In this document: piece by piece, positions 8,774 to 16,906 of the stretch
How the letters are laid out: every line of letters starts with the position of its first letter
How positions within the stretch are numbered: position 1 is the first letter of the stretch
Assembly (NCBI GenBank): GCA_947624295.1
Contig: CANQJV010000011.1
Location: forward strand, 1 to 49,242
Direction: 5' to 3'
Source of the DNA: an uncultured Ruminococcus sp.
GTDB taxonomy: Bacteria; Bacillota; Clostridia; Oscillospirales; Ruminococcaceae
Length of the DNA: 49,242 nt
Translations under genes and position numbers: made by a program
Notes under the pieces: generated by a model
Told to the model about the DNA's origin: nothing
What the model saw: the letters and a program-made list of their open reading frames with translations, nothing else
Database searches by the model: none

Positions 8774-9664
8774 TTAAGCCTTAGCTTTTCTCGCCATTTT
8801 CTGCTTTTTATTCTCCTCGATTTTCTGATTCAGCACCGCAAGCCTTGCATTGATAAGCTCCTTATCATATATGCACGACAGCGAAATATCGTCCTGAGTA
8901 CCGTAATGCGAACGTTTTTTCAGATTCTTGATTACTGCCGACTCAAAATCACTTGTTTCCACAAGCTGGCTTGTGATGATTGTGTGGTAGTCAAGAAAAT
9001 CATCATCACTTCCGAACGATGTATACAAACCGTCCGTTGAAACGTAAAGCGCAAGAATTTTTTTGTCCTCAATATAGAAACTGTCGAACATTGATGCGGC
9101 ATTTGCGTTACACATTGACGAAGTGATATTTGCGGGATTTGATTCCTCGTAGTCAATCAGCATTGCAGTTGAACCGTCCTCGAATACTCCGACAAGGCTT
9201 CCGTCACCTATCTGAAAGCCGAATGTGAACTCTTTGCAGGCTACTGCCGCAACAAGTGTAGTTCCGTAATACGATTCTACCGGGATTTTAGCAAATTCTT
9301 CCGGTGTAAATTCAGCTTTTTCCTGCGGTGTAACAGGATTATTACTGAAATGCTCCATAACAGCAACATTCCAGCGTGAAATAATTTGTTTCTGGATATT
9401 TTTTATAACCATTTTGTGATTTTTCGGGAAATGGCAGTCAAATTCCTGCGGATTTTCGTAAAATTTTTTAATAGTTGCAAGAGTGCTTTCAACAGCAAGC
9501 TGAGAGCCTATATTGCTCCTGAAATGCTTTTTACTTCCGTGACCGTCCGCAACTACTGCTACTGCGTATCCCTCTCCTGCAAAGTGTGCTGAGCTGTCCT
9601 GACAGACAATCCCCTTTACTTCGTGGCTTGCACCCTTTACAGAATTATTGAATCCACTGAACAT
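8774..9664 (-). CDS. PP2C-family Ser/Thr protein phosphatase (TerY-P triad member)
   Basis: A 296-residue PPM/PP2C phosphatase. Metal-binding motifs are seen at 'VVADGHGS' (residues 37-44), 'QIGDGS' (151-156), 'VSTDGL' (208-213) and 'QDDIS' (257-261), so it should be active and Mn/Mg-dependent. The N-terminus 'GASHEVKGIVCQDS' also fits the TerY-P type. The AAAGGAG site is 10 nt before the ATG. It lies between the vWA gene and the deaminase-fold gene in the operon, with 38-bp gaps. With the kinase and the vWA protein it makes the kinase/phosphatase/vWA set known as the TerY-P triad (Anantharaman, Iyer and Aravind). No terB, terC or terD genes are present, so a tellurite role is not implied. 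Confidence 0.92.
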   Translation of the reverse strand: MFSGFNNSVKGASHEVKGIVCQDSSAHFAGEGYAVAVVADGHGSKKHFRSNIGSQLAVESTLATIKKFYENPQEFDCHFPKNHKMVIKNIQKQIISRWNVAVMEHFSNNPVTPQEKAEFTPEEFAKIPVESYYGTTLVAAVACKEFTFGFQIGDGSLVGVFEDGSTAMLIDYEESNPANITSSMCNANAASMFDSFYIEDKKILALYVSTDGLYTSFGSDDDFLDYHTIITSQLVETSDFESAVIKNLKKRSHYGTQDDISLSCIYDKELINARLAVLNQKIEENKKQKMARKAKA

Positions 9665-9702
9665 AATAAATCAAACTCCTTTCGATACAAAAGTTCAGAC
9701 GA

Positions 9703-10497
9703 TTACCAACCTGTATCAAAAGAAACGGTATTGTTTTCGTCTTGTGAAACAAGTTCCTGAATCTGCTGACCAAGAAGTTTCTGTTTAGCCGCAAAAACAT
9801 CTTCCTCACTGAGTTCCTTGTTTGATTCGTCCGATAAAGTCATACTCTTACTTCCGATTTGCGATGCCGTTACAGCGACAATCTTTATCATCTGCGCAAG
9901 CTGACTTCCTGTATACGCATGAACTACTGTATCAGGTGAACCTGTAAATTCAGCAAGTACATCGTCATTCGCCTCATCGCCGATTCCGAGAGCCGCTTTA
10001 AGTCCGAATTTATACCAGCTGTTCGCCTGAAGTGTCTTAAGACCTTTTTTGTAATCATCTGACGGATAGCCGTCTGTCATAAGGAAAATTACAGGTGCAA
10101 ATGAAAGTGACGGGGAATTAAGAAAACTGTTTCTTGACATTCTCGACGAAATTTCCTCAAACGCCGCACCCATACTTGTAACGCCCGATGCTTCAAGCCT
10201 TGCCCATTCAAATTCCTCTATCGAAACAGGTGCGGAATACATCCACTTTACATCTGTTGAGAACGTAAGAACGGCTATTTTTACATCTGTATCAGCTTCG
10301 CCTACACGCCTGATTTCGGGGATAAGTTCCTCCATAACAGTATTCAGCTGACCCATTTTCTTGCCTCTCATACTTGCAGAAGTATCAATCATAAAGAAGA
10401 TAACAAGGCTTTTTTTGGAAACACTTGTCGCACCAAGCGGGTCATCATCATCAAAGTCAAGCAGGCTATCAGGTACAGTATTTTCTATATTACTCAT
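9703..10497 (-). CDS. TerY-like von Willebrand factor A domain protein
   Basis: A 264-residue protein with a complete MIDAS: 'DTSAS' (38-42, DxSxS), Thr106 in 'SGVTSMG', and 'TDGYPSD' (141-147). It is followed by 'GLKAALGIGDEAND', as in TerY. It has no signal peptide, so it is cytoplasmic and probably a metal-dependent adaptor or phosphorylated substrate of the adjacent kinase and phosphatase. The C-terminal ~50 residues are rich in Glu and Gln. The start was set at the ATG at 10497, which has an AAAGGAAG site 9 nt upstream; a TTG three codons earlier is less likely. Spacing to the kinase gene is 24 bp. The family is secure; the binding partner is inference. Confidence 0.92.
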   Translation of the reverse strand: MSNIENTVPDSLLDFDDDDPLGATSVSKKSLVIFFMIDTSASMRGKKMGQLNTVMEELIPEIRRVGEADTDVKIAVLTFSTDVKWMYSAPVSIEEFEWARLEASGVTSMGAAFEEISSRMSRNSFLNSPSLSFAPVIFLMTDGYPSDDYKKGLKTLQANSWYKFGLKAALGIGDEANDDVLAEFTGSPDTVVHAYTGSQLAQMIKIVAVTASQIGSKSMTLSDESNKELSEEDVFAAKQKLLGQQIQELVSQDENNTVSFDTGW

Positions 10498-10521
10498 TAT
10501 AAACAACTTCCTTTCGAATGA

Positions 10522-11865
10522 TTAAATTTTTGCAATGATTCCGCCGAAATCAATTTCAAGCTCTTTCCAGATAGGACAGCCTTTTCCCGGCGATATATCG
10601 TAGAAAATACCGTCCGGCATTTTCACTTTCCACGACTTTTCGGAACAGTTCTTGATTCCGAGTACGCCCGGTCTGAGTTTGTTCTCAACAAGTTCTCCCG
10701 CAACGTTCAGGAAATCATCACAATCCGGATTTATTTCGCATTCATAGAATTTGCGTCCGAGGTAAAGCGGTACTCTTGTATCACTGTTTGAAAAACCGAT
10801 TGTAGCGAATTTCATACCGCATTTAGGGCATCTGTATGTCTTGTCATCGGGCTTTTCAAACATTGATGTGAAGTTGGTTCTTCCGCAGCCGCACATAATT
10901 ATTTCAGAACGCAGGCGGATAAATAGTGACTGCCATTCGTTTTCAATTATACGCTTGTTCGGGTCTGTAATTCCCTCCGTAAACGACCGTATAAAGGCAT
11001 TTTTGATATAGTCGGGGTACAGTCGCCAGAATTTTATAACATTGTCGTGGATACCACGTACAGGACGATTTGAAGTATCATTCGGGTCATACACAAAAAG
11101 TGCATTCTGTCCATAGTGTTTGAGTTCAGATATTTCCGTAAGGCAAACGTCTTTTACAACTTTTTCGCCCTCCATAGGGTCGCCTCTGAACAAAAGTTTG
11201 AACAATACAACGGCAAGCGAATATTTATCCGTCTGAACATCAGGCTTTGCAATACCACGAACAACTTCAGGAGCCATATATCCCGGTTTTCCGCCGATTC
11301 CGAAGTTACTGCCTTCCGGAGCTATATTATCACAGTCGCACACGAGAACTGCACCTGTATCAACGTTTATAAAGAATCCGCCGTCGTTCAAGTCCTGATA
11401 ACTTTTTCCGGCACGGTGCAGTTGTCTGAAAGCGTTGACTATATTTATAACAGATGTCACCATTGCGTAAAGCGTCGAAAAACGTACTGTTTTCTTAGTA
11501 GCACGCCCTGTCATAGGGTCAATCACCAGTTTATATGTATTGAGAATATCAACGAAAGAATCAAAACTGTCGGGTTTCAGCTCCATAAGATACCCGAAAC
11601 TGCCGTCAGGTAAAACTTTTGTGAGGTATTTAGGCCAAAGAAATCTGTTACTCGGCGCACCGTCTGCAATATTATTCTGGATATTCTTACGGAATTCCTC
11701 AGGTTTTCTGATTTTATCTATATCGTACCACTTCAATGCCCATTGCATACCGTTAAATTCAACAAGATAAACAACACCCTGACCGCCACTGCCGATGATT
11801 CCCGTAACTTTAGCTTTTCCGCCAAATTCCAAATCAACTTCCTGTCCGATTTTAAGTTCAAGCAT
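10522..11865 (-). CDS. Ser/Thr protein kinase with C-terminal zinc-ribbon module (TerY-P kinase type)
   Basis: A 447-residue protein. The kinase domain (~20-300) shows the glycine loop 'GSGGQG' (25-30), Lys45 in 'WALKWY', catalytic loop 'YQDLN' (156-160, in place of HRDxxxxN), metal-binding 'DCDN' (177-180, in place of DFG) and 'GYMAPE' (195-200). These departures are characteristic of the TerY-P kinase group and do not by themselves mean loss of activity. A treble-clef or zinc-ribbon module follows, with Cys325, Cys327, Cys346 and Cys349, and then a ~95-residue beta-rich tail. There is no membrane segment, so unlike PknB it is a soluble kinase. It is co-transcribed with the vWA and PP2C genes and preceded by AGGAGG. 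Confidence 0.9.
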   Translation of the reverse strand: MLELKIGQEVDLEFGGKAKVTGIIGSGGQGVVYLVEFNGMQWALKWYDIDKIRKPEEFRKNIQNNIADGAPSNRFLWPKYLTKVLPDGSFGYLMELKPDSFDSFVDILNTYKLVIDPMTGRATKKTVRFSTLYAMVTSVINIVNAFRQLHRAGKSYQDLNDGGFFINVDTGAVLVCDCDNIAPEGSNFGIGGKPGYMAPEVVRGIAKPDVQTDKYSLAVVLFKLLFRGDPMEGEKVVKDVCLTEISELKHYGQNALFVYDPNDTSNRPVRGIHDNVIKFWRLYPDYIKNAFIRSFTEGITDPNKRIIENEWQSLFIRLRSEIIMCGCGRTNFTSMFEKPDDKTYRCPKCGMKFATIGFSNSDTRVPLYLGRKFYECEINPDCDDFLNVAGELVENKLRPGVLGIKNCSEKSWKVKMPDGIFYDISPGKGCPIWKELEIDFGGIIAKI

Positions 11866-11881
11866 TTAATAATCTCCCTCC

Positions 11882-12931
11882 TTAAAACTCTGCCCGCAGG
11901 TCTTTACCGAACGGAACCGTTTCAAATTTTATATTATTATCTATGCAATATCTATGTGTATATGAATTTTCATAGCATCTTATTGTAAGCTCAGGGCATA
12001 GAAGAAATGCATTCTCATCAATAAATTTTATGCTGTCAGGCAAATAAAGTTTCTTAAGTTTTTCACAACCCGAAAATGCCTGTACACCTATACTGCTTAC
12101 AGACGACGGTATTTCCACTATTTCGAGAGCCTCACAGCAAAGGAACGTATTATCTTCGATTTCAATAACGCCGTTCGGGATAGTGATTTTTTCAAGTTCA
12201 GTACACTGACTGAATGCGCCCTGACGGATAACTTTCATAGATTCAGGTAACTCTATCAGGCGGAGATGCTTACAGCCCGAAAACGCATATTCGCCTATTT
12301 CCATTACTGTAGGAGGAAGTTTCACAGTACGCACAAGTTTGTGCTTATCGAAACAAAATCCCTCTATTTTGGTATATTCTTTCGAAATAACAATATTTTT
12401 TGACAATCTGAATCTTACAGCGTCAACAGGTCGCAGAACGAGTTCAGGGACGTTTACCGCCGTATCACTGCCGTTGCTGTCTTTAGTTACAGTAACAACA
12501 GGTTCAGCAGGTCTTTCCTCGATTACACGAATCTTATACGGCCATTTCAGCATATAAGTCAGGCAGACAAGAACAAATTCCGCTGCCATTTCGGATATAA
12601 AGCACTCGCTTATGAGGAAACTTCTTGCCCTCATCACGGCAATATCTTTATTTTCCTCCGAAAGCATATTTTTCAGAACGCCCGATTCTATTGTATATAT
12701 TAGAAGCCGACATTCAGGCTTATAATCGGTAAGGTAGTCCCTTAGCAAGGCTGTCAGGCTTCTTGAATTTACAGGGGTATTTTTGAAGTTATCAACAACG
12801 ATTTTACGGAGCAATCGCTGTATAGACGTGGAATTTTCAAAGCCTTCCACATTCTGGAGTATTGGCGCACCACATTCCCTGCACGCTAAATCACCGGGTT
12901 GAAGTTCCGCATTACAGATTTCGCATTGCAT
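11882..12931 (-). CDS. Zinc-ribbon plus LRR_5 protein of the TerY-P-like operon
   Basis: A 349-residue cytoplasmic protein. Residues 3-20 form a four-cysteine zinc ribbon (C3, C6, C17, C20: CxxC-x10-CxxC). Residues ~30-130 are helical and unrecognised. From ~185 to 335 there are about six BspA-type LRR_5 repeats ('IGEYAFSGCKHLRLIELPE' and similar). It has no signal peptide. An AAGGAG site precedes the ATG, and it lies 16 bp before the kinase gene and 18 bp after the hydrogenase-like gene. In the operon it could be the recognition subunit, with the ribbon docking to the kinase's own ribbon; that is inference. It is related in repeat type to the giant LRR protein at 25-3102. Confidence 0.86.
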   Translation of the reverse strand: MQCEICNAELQPGDLACRECGAPILQNVEGFENSTSIQRLLRKIVVDNFKNTPVNSRSLTALLRDYLTDYKPECRLLIYTIESGVLKNMLSEENKDIAVMRARSFLISECFISEMAAEFVLVCLTYMLKWPYKIRVIEERPAEPVVTVTKDSNGSDTAVNVPELVLRPVDAVRFRLSKNIVISKEYTKIEGFCFDKHKLVRTVKLPPTVMEIGEYAFSGCKHLRLIELPESMKVIRQGAFSQCTELEKITIPNGVIEIEDNTFLCCEALEIVEIPSSVSSIGVQAFSGCEKLKKLYLPDSIKFIDENAFLLCPELTIRCYENSYTHRYCIDNNIKFETVPFGKDLRAEF

Positions 12932-12949
12932 AATTAAATCTCCTTACAT

Positions 12950-14635
12950 TTAGTTTCTTATATCAGTTGTTTCATTAAGAGTAGCATTTATTCCGTCAAC
13001 GAGATTTCTTATCTCGATAATTGACTGGATAATCATATTTGAGCTTTCGTTTGTTGTATTAACATTTTCGTCAAGTGCAGTGAATGCTTTGAGAGTAGTT
13101 TCAAGAATAACAATCATCTGTTTAACGCTGTCCGCATCCATAGTTTCATTGCTTTCGCAGAACGAAATTATATTCGTGAGAAGGTCATTTACAACGTGTG
13201 CCCTGTCACTTGTCTTATTGGTTGATTCGCCGATAGTATCAATGTTATTTTTGATTTCGCCGACATTTTTCTTGAGTTCCTCCGAAAGTGCAAGGCATCT
13301 CAATGTGATTTCAGTGAGTTTCTCATGCTGTGCCGTAAGTTCGCTATGGCGTGCAGTAAGGACTGATTTTGCGTGAACAATACAGTTATCAGGCGTATTC
13401 AGTCCACGGCATATGGCTGTAGCCATATCGTAGCACGAATGATAACCACAAGCATGGCAGTCGTAATGCTTATCCGCATCTGTATGTTTGCCCATAAGTT
13501 CGAAAACTGCATCAAGCTGTTGAGTTGTCGGGATTGGCGACGGTGTAAGGCGTTTGTAAGTCCTCATAAAGTCTGACACACGCAATTCCTCATCGAATTT
13601 CTTGAAAAGTCTGTCCTCGCCTTTACCGAATACGCCTGTTTTACGGCGTTTCTTAGCCTCCTTTTCGACTTCTCTCATTGTTGCCATTACATCAAATACA
13701 GTCTGACTTGTACCTGATGCCGGTCCTACGTTACAGCCAAATTCGCACGAAAGAACGTCAAATACTTCAGGATGCTTGAATTCAGGCATTTCAGCGTACA
13801 TATCGAGTTCAGGGTAAACTTTGTGGACACCTTCGGAAGTCGTTATATTTATATCGGGATTATGCAGCCACAAGTTATCTCTCAATCCGCCCGGACGTGG
13901 ATATACTGCACCAACCTGACCTTGCTGTTCATCGAAGGGATATTCAAATTCGTGGTCTGAATTTGAGTGGACTTTTATGCCGTTTGCATCGAAATATTCT
14001 TTGAGTTTGCTGAAAGTAACATTGAAATCAGCAAGACCTGTTTCCTGAAATTCGGTTTTCTTTGCGATACAAGGCGAAAGGACTGCTATCGGATTTGTAC
14101 GTCTGAGATATTTTTTGATATATGTGATTGCACAAGCAATAGGGCTATGAATCGGGGAAAGATTATTGAGCAGCTTAGGCTGATATATTTCAATATATTT
14201 AACAATAGCAGCACAAGGCTGAGTGATGACGTTGCCGACTTTTCTGTTCTCGATAGCACGAAGGTGTGCCCACGTACATATATCAGCACCAAGCGAAACA
14301 TCGTATATAATACAGCCCTTACTCCTGAACCAGTCAAGAATGCCCATCCATTGAGTAGGGAAAACTGTTTTGATTGCAGGTGCAACAAGGACAATGATTT
14401 TTTCTTTTGCAAGTCTCTGCATACATTCTCTTGTATCGTCTATGTAATCTCTTGCACCGTGATTACACGTTCTTACGCATTCACCGCAAGTTATGCATTT
14501 ATCGGGGTTTACGGTAGTCACGAATCTGCCGTCCTCAAGCATTTTTGTTATATTAGCTTCAGGTGCGGGGCAATTTCTGACGCATGCGTTACAACCAACG
14601 CATTTTTCAGGCTTTACAATAATAATTTCATTCAT
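12950..14635 (-). CDS. [FeFe]-hydrogenase-like iron-sulfur sensor with C-terminal coiled coil
   Basis: A 561-residue protein. A 2x[4Fe-4S] ferredoxin domain carries Cys12/15/18/22 and Cys47/50/53/57. It is followed by a hydrogenase large-subunit (H-cluster) domain with modified motifs: L1 'TQPCAAI' (Cys141), L2 'SPCIAKK' (Cys189) and L3 'LSCEFGCNVGP' (Cys297, Cys301). Then comes a CxxC-x4-C iron-sulfur domain ('CHACGYHSC', 393-401, plus Cys418), and residues ~425-561 are a long heptad-rich coiled coil resembling signalling helices. The modified L1 and the added domains match sensory group C hydrogenases (HydS/HfsB type) better than catalytic ones, but the PAS domain usual there is absent. Linkage to a kinase and a PP2C phosphatase supports a redox- or H2-sensing role, which is inference. 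Confidence 0.85.
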   Translation of the reverse strand: MNEIIIVKPEKCVGCNACVRNCPAPEANITKMLEDGRFVTTVNPDKCITCGECVRTCNHGARDYIDDTRECMQRLAKEKIIVLVAPAIKTVFPTQWMGILDWFRSKGCIIYDVSLGADICTWAHLRAIENRKVGNVITQPCAAIVKYIEIYQPKLLNNLSPIHSPIACAITYIKKYLRRTNPIAVLSPCIAKKTEFQETGLADFNVTFSKLKEYFDANGIKVHSNSDHEFEYPFDEQQGQVGAVYPRPGGLRDNLWLHNPDINITTSEGVHKVYPELDMYAEMPEFKHPEVFDVLSCEFGCNVGPASGTSQTVFDVMATMREVEKEAKKRRKTGVFGKGEDRLFKKFDEELRVSDFMRTYKRLTPSPIPTTQQLDAVFELMGKHTDADKHYDCHACGYHSCYDMATAICRGLNTPDNCIVHAKSVLTARHSELTAQHEKLTEITLRCLALSEELKKNVGEIKNNIDTIGESTNKTSDRAHVVNDLLTNIISFCESNETMDADSVKQMIVILETTLKAFTALDENVNTTNESSNMIIQSIIEIRNLVDGINATLNETTDIRN

Positions 14636-14655
14636 TTCAAATTCTCCTTACTGAT

Positions 14656-15816
14656 TCAGTTATCAAGTGCTTGTGCCTGTTTCATAAGGTCAGCGAGATT
14701 CATACCACCTTTTTTAGCACTTTTGGAATTTCCGGCATTACCAGTATTTTCGGGATTTCCGGTACTTCCAGCACCTGATTTTTTTATTGATTCCGCAGGA
14801 TTATCAGAAACTTTTTTATCAAGTGCTTCCGCCTGCTTTGTTAAATCATCAAGGCTTATACTGCCTTTTTGGCTTTTGGTTTTAGTTTCAGTTCCGCCGA
14901 TAGCTTCTGCCATAGCCTGTAATTTATCCAGTTCCGCATTATGTTTCTTTTCAGGTTTCGGTGCAGGTGCAGGTTCGGGCGTGATATATACAGGTTCTTC
15001 AGGGTAATCGGGCTGTATTTCCTGAGCCGTTTCGAATATGGGAATACCTCCGCTTTTCAGCATTTCGTCTGCTGATTCGATAACATTTTCGGCATCAAGG
15101 AGTTTTGCAACGGTATAGTTGTTGAGTTCTGAAATTGTTTCCCTTATTTCGAGAATTTTGGAGCTTATGCCGAGCATTTCAGTATACATAACGGATTTAA
15201 GGTTATTTGAAGAGACTCTGATTTGTTCAGCCTGATTTTTTGCATCGGCAATAATTTCAGCAGCTTGTCTTTCGGCGTTATAAATAATTTTTGATGCCTG
15301 ATTATTAGCTTCTGTAACAAATTCCTCAACAAATCGTTTTGTATTTTCCTCTGTAGCCTTAGCTTTTTCATTTGCCTTGTTAATAATAAGGTCACGGGAT
15401 TTTTTGGCCTCAATGAACATTTCACCCAAAGCATCAGCATCTCCGCCGTTTTCCATTGCTTTTACTTTGAGTTCCGCATCGGCAAGTTTTTCCTCAAGAG
15501 AGCTTACAGTTTTGTGAAGTTCAGTATTTTCAGCCTCTTTTACTCTTAAATCTTCCCGCAGGCACTTATTTTTTTCCGAAAGATTTTCATTTTTGACCTG
15601 AACTTGAGTAATCTGCGCTCTTTCGACAGACAGGACATTCTCAAAATTTTTTTCAGAGTCCGAGCCGTCCTGATAATTTTTCAGCAGGAGTTTTGATTCA
15701 CGGAGTTCGTTTTTCAAATCATAAACTAAATTATAAAGAAAGTCAAGCCTTTTATCGACATCAGCTTTATCATATCCGCCTGTAGCAGATATTTTTATAA
15801 ATTTTGTTTCAGCCAT
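14656..15816 (-). CDS. DivIVA-like coiled-coil protein, first gene of the TerY-P-like operon
   Basis: A 386-residue protein. The N-terminus 'GGYDKADVDKRLDFLY' resembles the DivIVA/GpsB start, and residues ~20-250 are almost continuous coiled coil. The segment at ~150-195 ('AERQAAEIIADAKNQAEQI') is close to DivIVA second coils. A Pro-rich linker (~270-285) leads to a disordered tail with two copies of a short amphipathic motif, 'LDDLTKQAEALD' and 'LADLMKQAQALD'. The tail is also rich in Gly, Asn and Ser. It may be a polar or septal scaffold that positions the other operon products. A GGGGGAG site precedes the ATG, and the promoter lies 41 bp upstream. The DivIVA relation is by pattern, not by search. 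Confidence 0.8.
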   Translation of the reverse strand: MAETKFIKISATGGYDKADVDKRLDFLYNLVYDLKNELRESKLLLKNYQDGSDSEKNFENVLSVERAQITQVQVKNENLSEKNKCLREDLRVKEAENTELHKTVSSLEEKLADAELKVKAMENGGDADALGEMFIEAKKSRDLIINKANEKAKATEENTKRFVEEFVTEANNQASKIIYNAERQAAEIIADAKNQAEQIRVSSNNLKSVMYTEMLGISSKILEIRETISELNNYTVAKLLDAENVIESADEMLKSGGIPIFETAQEIQPDYPEEPVYITPEPAPAPKPEKKHNAELDKLQAMAEAIGGTETKTKSQKGSISLDDLTKQAEALDKKVSDNPAESIKKSGAGSTGNPENTGNAGNSKSAKKGGMNLADLMKQAQALDN

Positions 15817-15856
15817 AAAGTCTCCCCCATAATTATTTTAAAAATATTCTTTATTT

Positions 15857-15885
15857 ATTATAACATTTTATAATAGAAAAAACAA
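15857..15885 (-). promoter_or_regulatory. Promoter of the eight-gene TerY-P-like operon
   Basis: On the minus strand: TTGTTT (15880-15885), a 17-bp spacer, then TATAAT (15857-15862). The -35 box is weak, as expected for a regulated promoter. A large inverted repeat lies directly upstream. Confidence 0.6.
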
Positions 15886-15903
15886 TAATAATTTTGCATA
15901 TAT

Positions 15904-15938
15904 TTTTTTGTGCATTTATGTAAAAATTGCACAAAAAA
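15904..15938. repeat. 11-bp inverted repeat upstream of the TerY-P-like promoter
   Basis: TTTTTTGTGCA (15904-15914) and TGCACAAAAAA (15928-15938) are perfect inverted repeats with a 13-nt loop, starting 18 bp upstream of the -35 box. This could be an activator or repressor site, or part of the 3' end of the preceding gene. No cognate regulator is encoded nearby. Confidence 0.55.
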
Positions 15939-15981
15939 TATATTCTATTTTGTGAAAAGCAACACATAATATTACAAATTA

Positions 15982-16539
15982 TCACCAATTATCGCCACAA
16001 GATTCTATTATTTTCTGTACTTCTTCATTATAATACAGTCCTAAATCAAACAGTTTATCCGCTTGTGCCCGTGTGATTTTACCCGTCATTGAATAAACGA
16101 ATTGTCTATGCTGACGTTCAACGCCGTCCCACGAGTCAATTATTTTCAACCATCCTGCTTTCCCGAGGGTGCGTTCAGGGAGAGGCGAATTTGGAAAATA
16201 TTTTGCACAAATAGCTATAGCCGCCTTATTATGCCCCGTATAACTGCATGAATACGTGTTACCTTCAGGGGAAAGCCAGCCAAGTTTGAAATCGTCATGA
16301 TTTTTGAAAAACATTTTTTCGAGTGTAAGCGGACATTCTTTTTCTGTTTCAACAATTTCAACAAAACAAAAATCTTTTTCTGTAAATTTATAATATCCGC
16401 CGTTACCATCAAGAACAACAGGCAGTTTGTCCTCAGTTACAATATTTTCAAGGACTGTTCCTTTAAGTTGTTCCAGATTTTCAACATATTCATAATAATA
16501 AAAACCCGTTTCGGATTTGTAAATTGCAAACTTATTCAT
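15982..16539 (-). CDS. Hypothetical protein
   Basis: A 185-residue soluble protein with no signal peptide and no family I recognise. The N-terminal half is rich in aromatic residues and beta-like ('YKSETGFYYYEYVENLEQL'). The C-terminal half contains 'GWLSPEGNTYSCSYTGHNKA' followed by 'KAGWLKIIDSW', a small Trp- and Gly-containing module. The start was set at the second of two adjacent ATGs (16539) because a GGAG site lies 7 nt upstream. A third ATG six codons earlier has no site. A consensus promoter lies at 16575-16603, and the MITE-like repeat begins 19 bp beyond it. The gene is probably monocistronic. Confidence 0.72.
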   Translation of the reverse strand: MNKFAIYKSETGFYYYEYVENLEQLKGTVLENIVTEDKLPVVLDGNGGYYKFTEKDFCFVEIVETEKECPLTLEKMFFKNHDDFKLGWLSPEGNTYSCSYTGHNKAAIAICAKYFPNSPLPERTLGKAGWLKIIDSWDGVERQHRQFVYSMTGKITRAQADKLFDLGLYYNEEVQKIIESCGDNW

Positions 16540-16574
16540 CATACTACTCCGCAACATATAAATTTAATATACTC

Positions 16575-16603
16575 ATTATATCATATTATACAGATAAAGT
16601 CAA
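16575..16603 (-). promoter_or_regulatory. Sigma-A promoter for the 185-residue hypothetical protein
   Basis: On the minus strand: TTGACT (16598-16603), a 17-bp spacer, then TATAAT (16575-16580). The upstream side of the -35 box runs into repeat copy A. Confidence 0.75.
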
Positions 16604-16612
16604 TGACATTAT

Positions 16613-16886
16613 ATAAATTTGGCAGGGCAACCGCATGAAAATTTAATTAAAATTTGTTGATTATAGACAAAAAACAATTTATATTTTAGGCGAATTGCTT
16701 GTTATGAGAGATGATGTTGCATCATTCGTTCTGTTTTATGCAACATTGTAGATTGTTGTTACTTGAAAAGTACTTTTATTCAATAACACTAAGATTACTC
16801 GTCAAAATCGTCAACTATAATCAAAATTTCTTGTCATTTTGCACAAATTTTTCCGATTTTTTCATGCTGTTGCCCTGATAAATTTG
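16613..16886. mobile_element. MITE-like repeat, copy A
   Basis: The body at 16623-16877 (255 bp) is bounded by near-perfect terminal inverted repeats: CAGGGCAACCGCATGAAAA at the left, and the complement of CAGGGCAACAGCATGAAAA at the right (one mismatch in 19). It is flanked by the direct repeat ATAAATTTG (16613-16621 and 16878-16886), a 9-bp target-site duplication with one extra G at the left. It has no ORF. An internal palindrome ATGATG-TT-GCATCAT lies near 16711-16725. It shares two identical blocks with copy B: 66 bp (16641-16706) and 83 bp (16756-16838). It was probably mobilised in trans by a transposase not present in the window. It fills most of the 16540-16962 gap. Confidence 0.82.
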
Positions 16887-16906
16887 ATTTTTTATTTTCA
16901 CCTAAC

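Noticed and set aside
8774..11865. Tellurite-resistance operon
   Set aside because: The triad resembles TerY-P systems, but no terB, terC, terD/E or terZ genes are present, so resistance cannot be claimed.
12950..14635. Catalytic, H2-producing [FeFe]-hydrogenase
   Set aside because: The L1 motif lacks the usual TSCCP form, and the added C-terminal cluster and coiled coil fit a sensor. No electron-transfer subunits are adjacent.
13967..15007. 346-codon plus-strand ORF opposite the hydrogenase-like and coiled-coil genes
   Set aside because: It spans two well-supported minus-strand genes and their gap, and its translation is rich in Phe, Cys and Ser without any recognisable domain.
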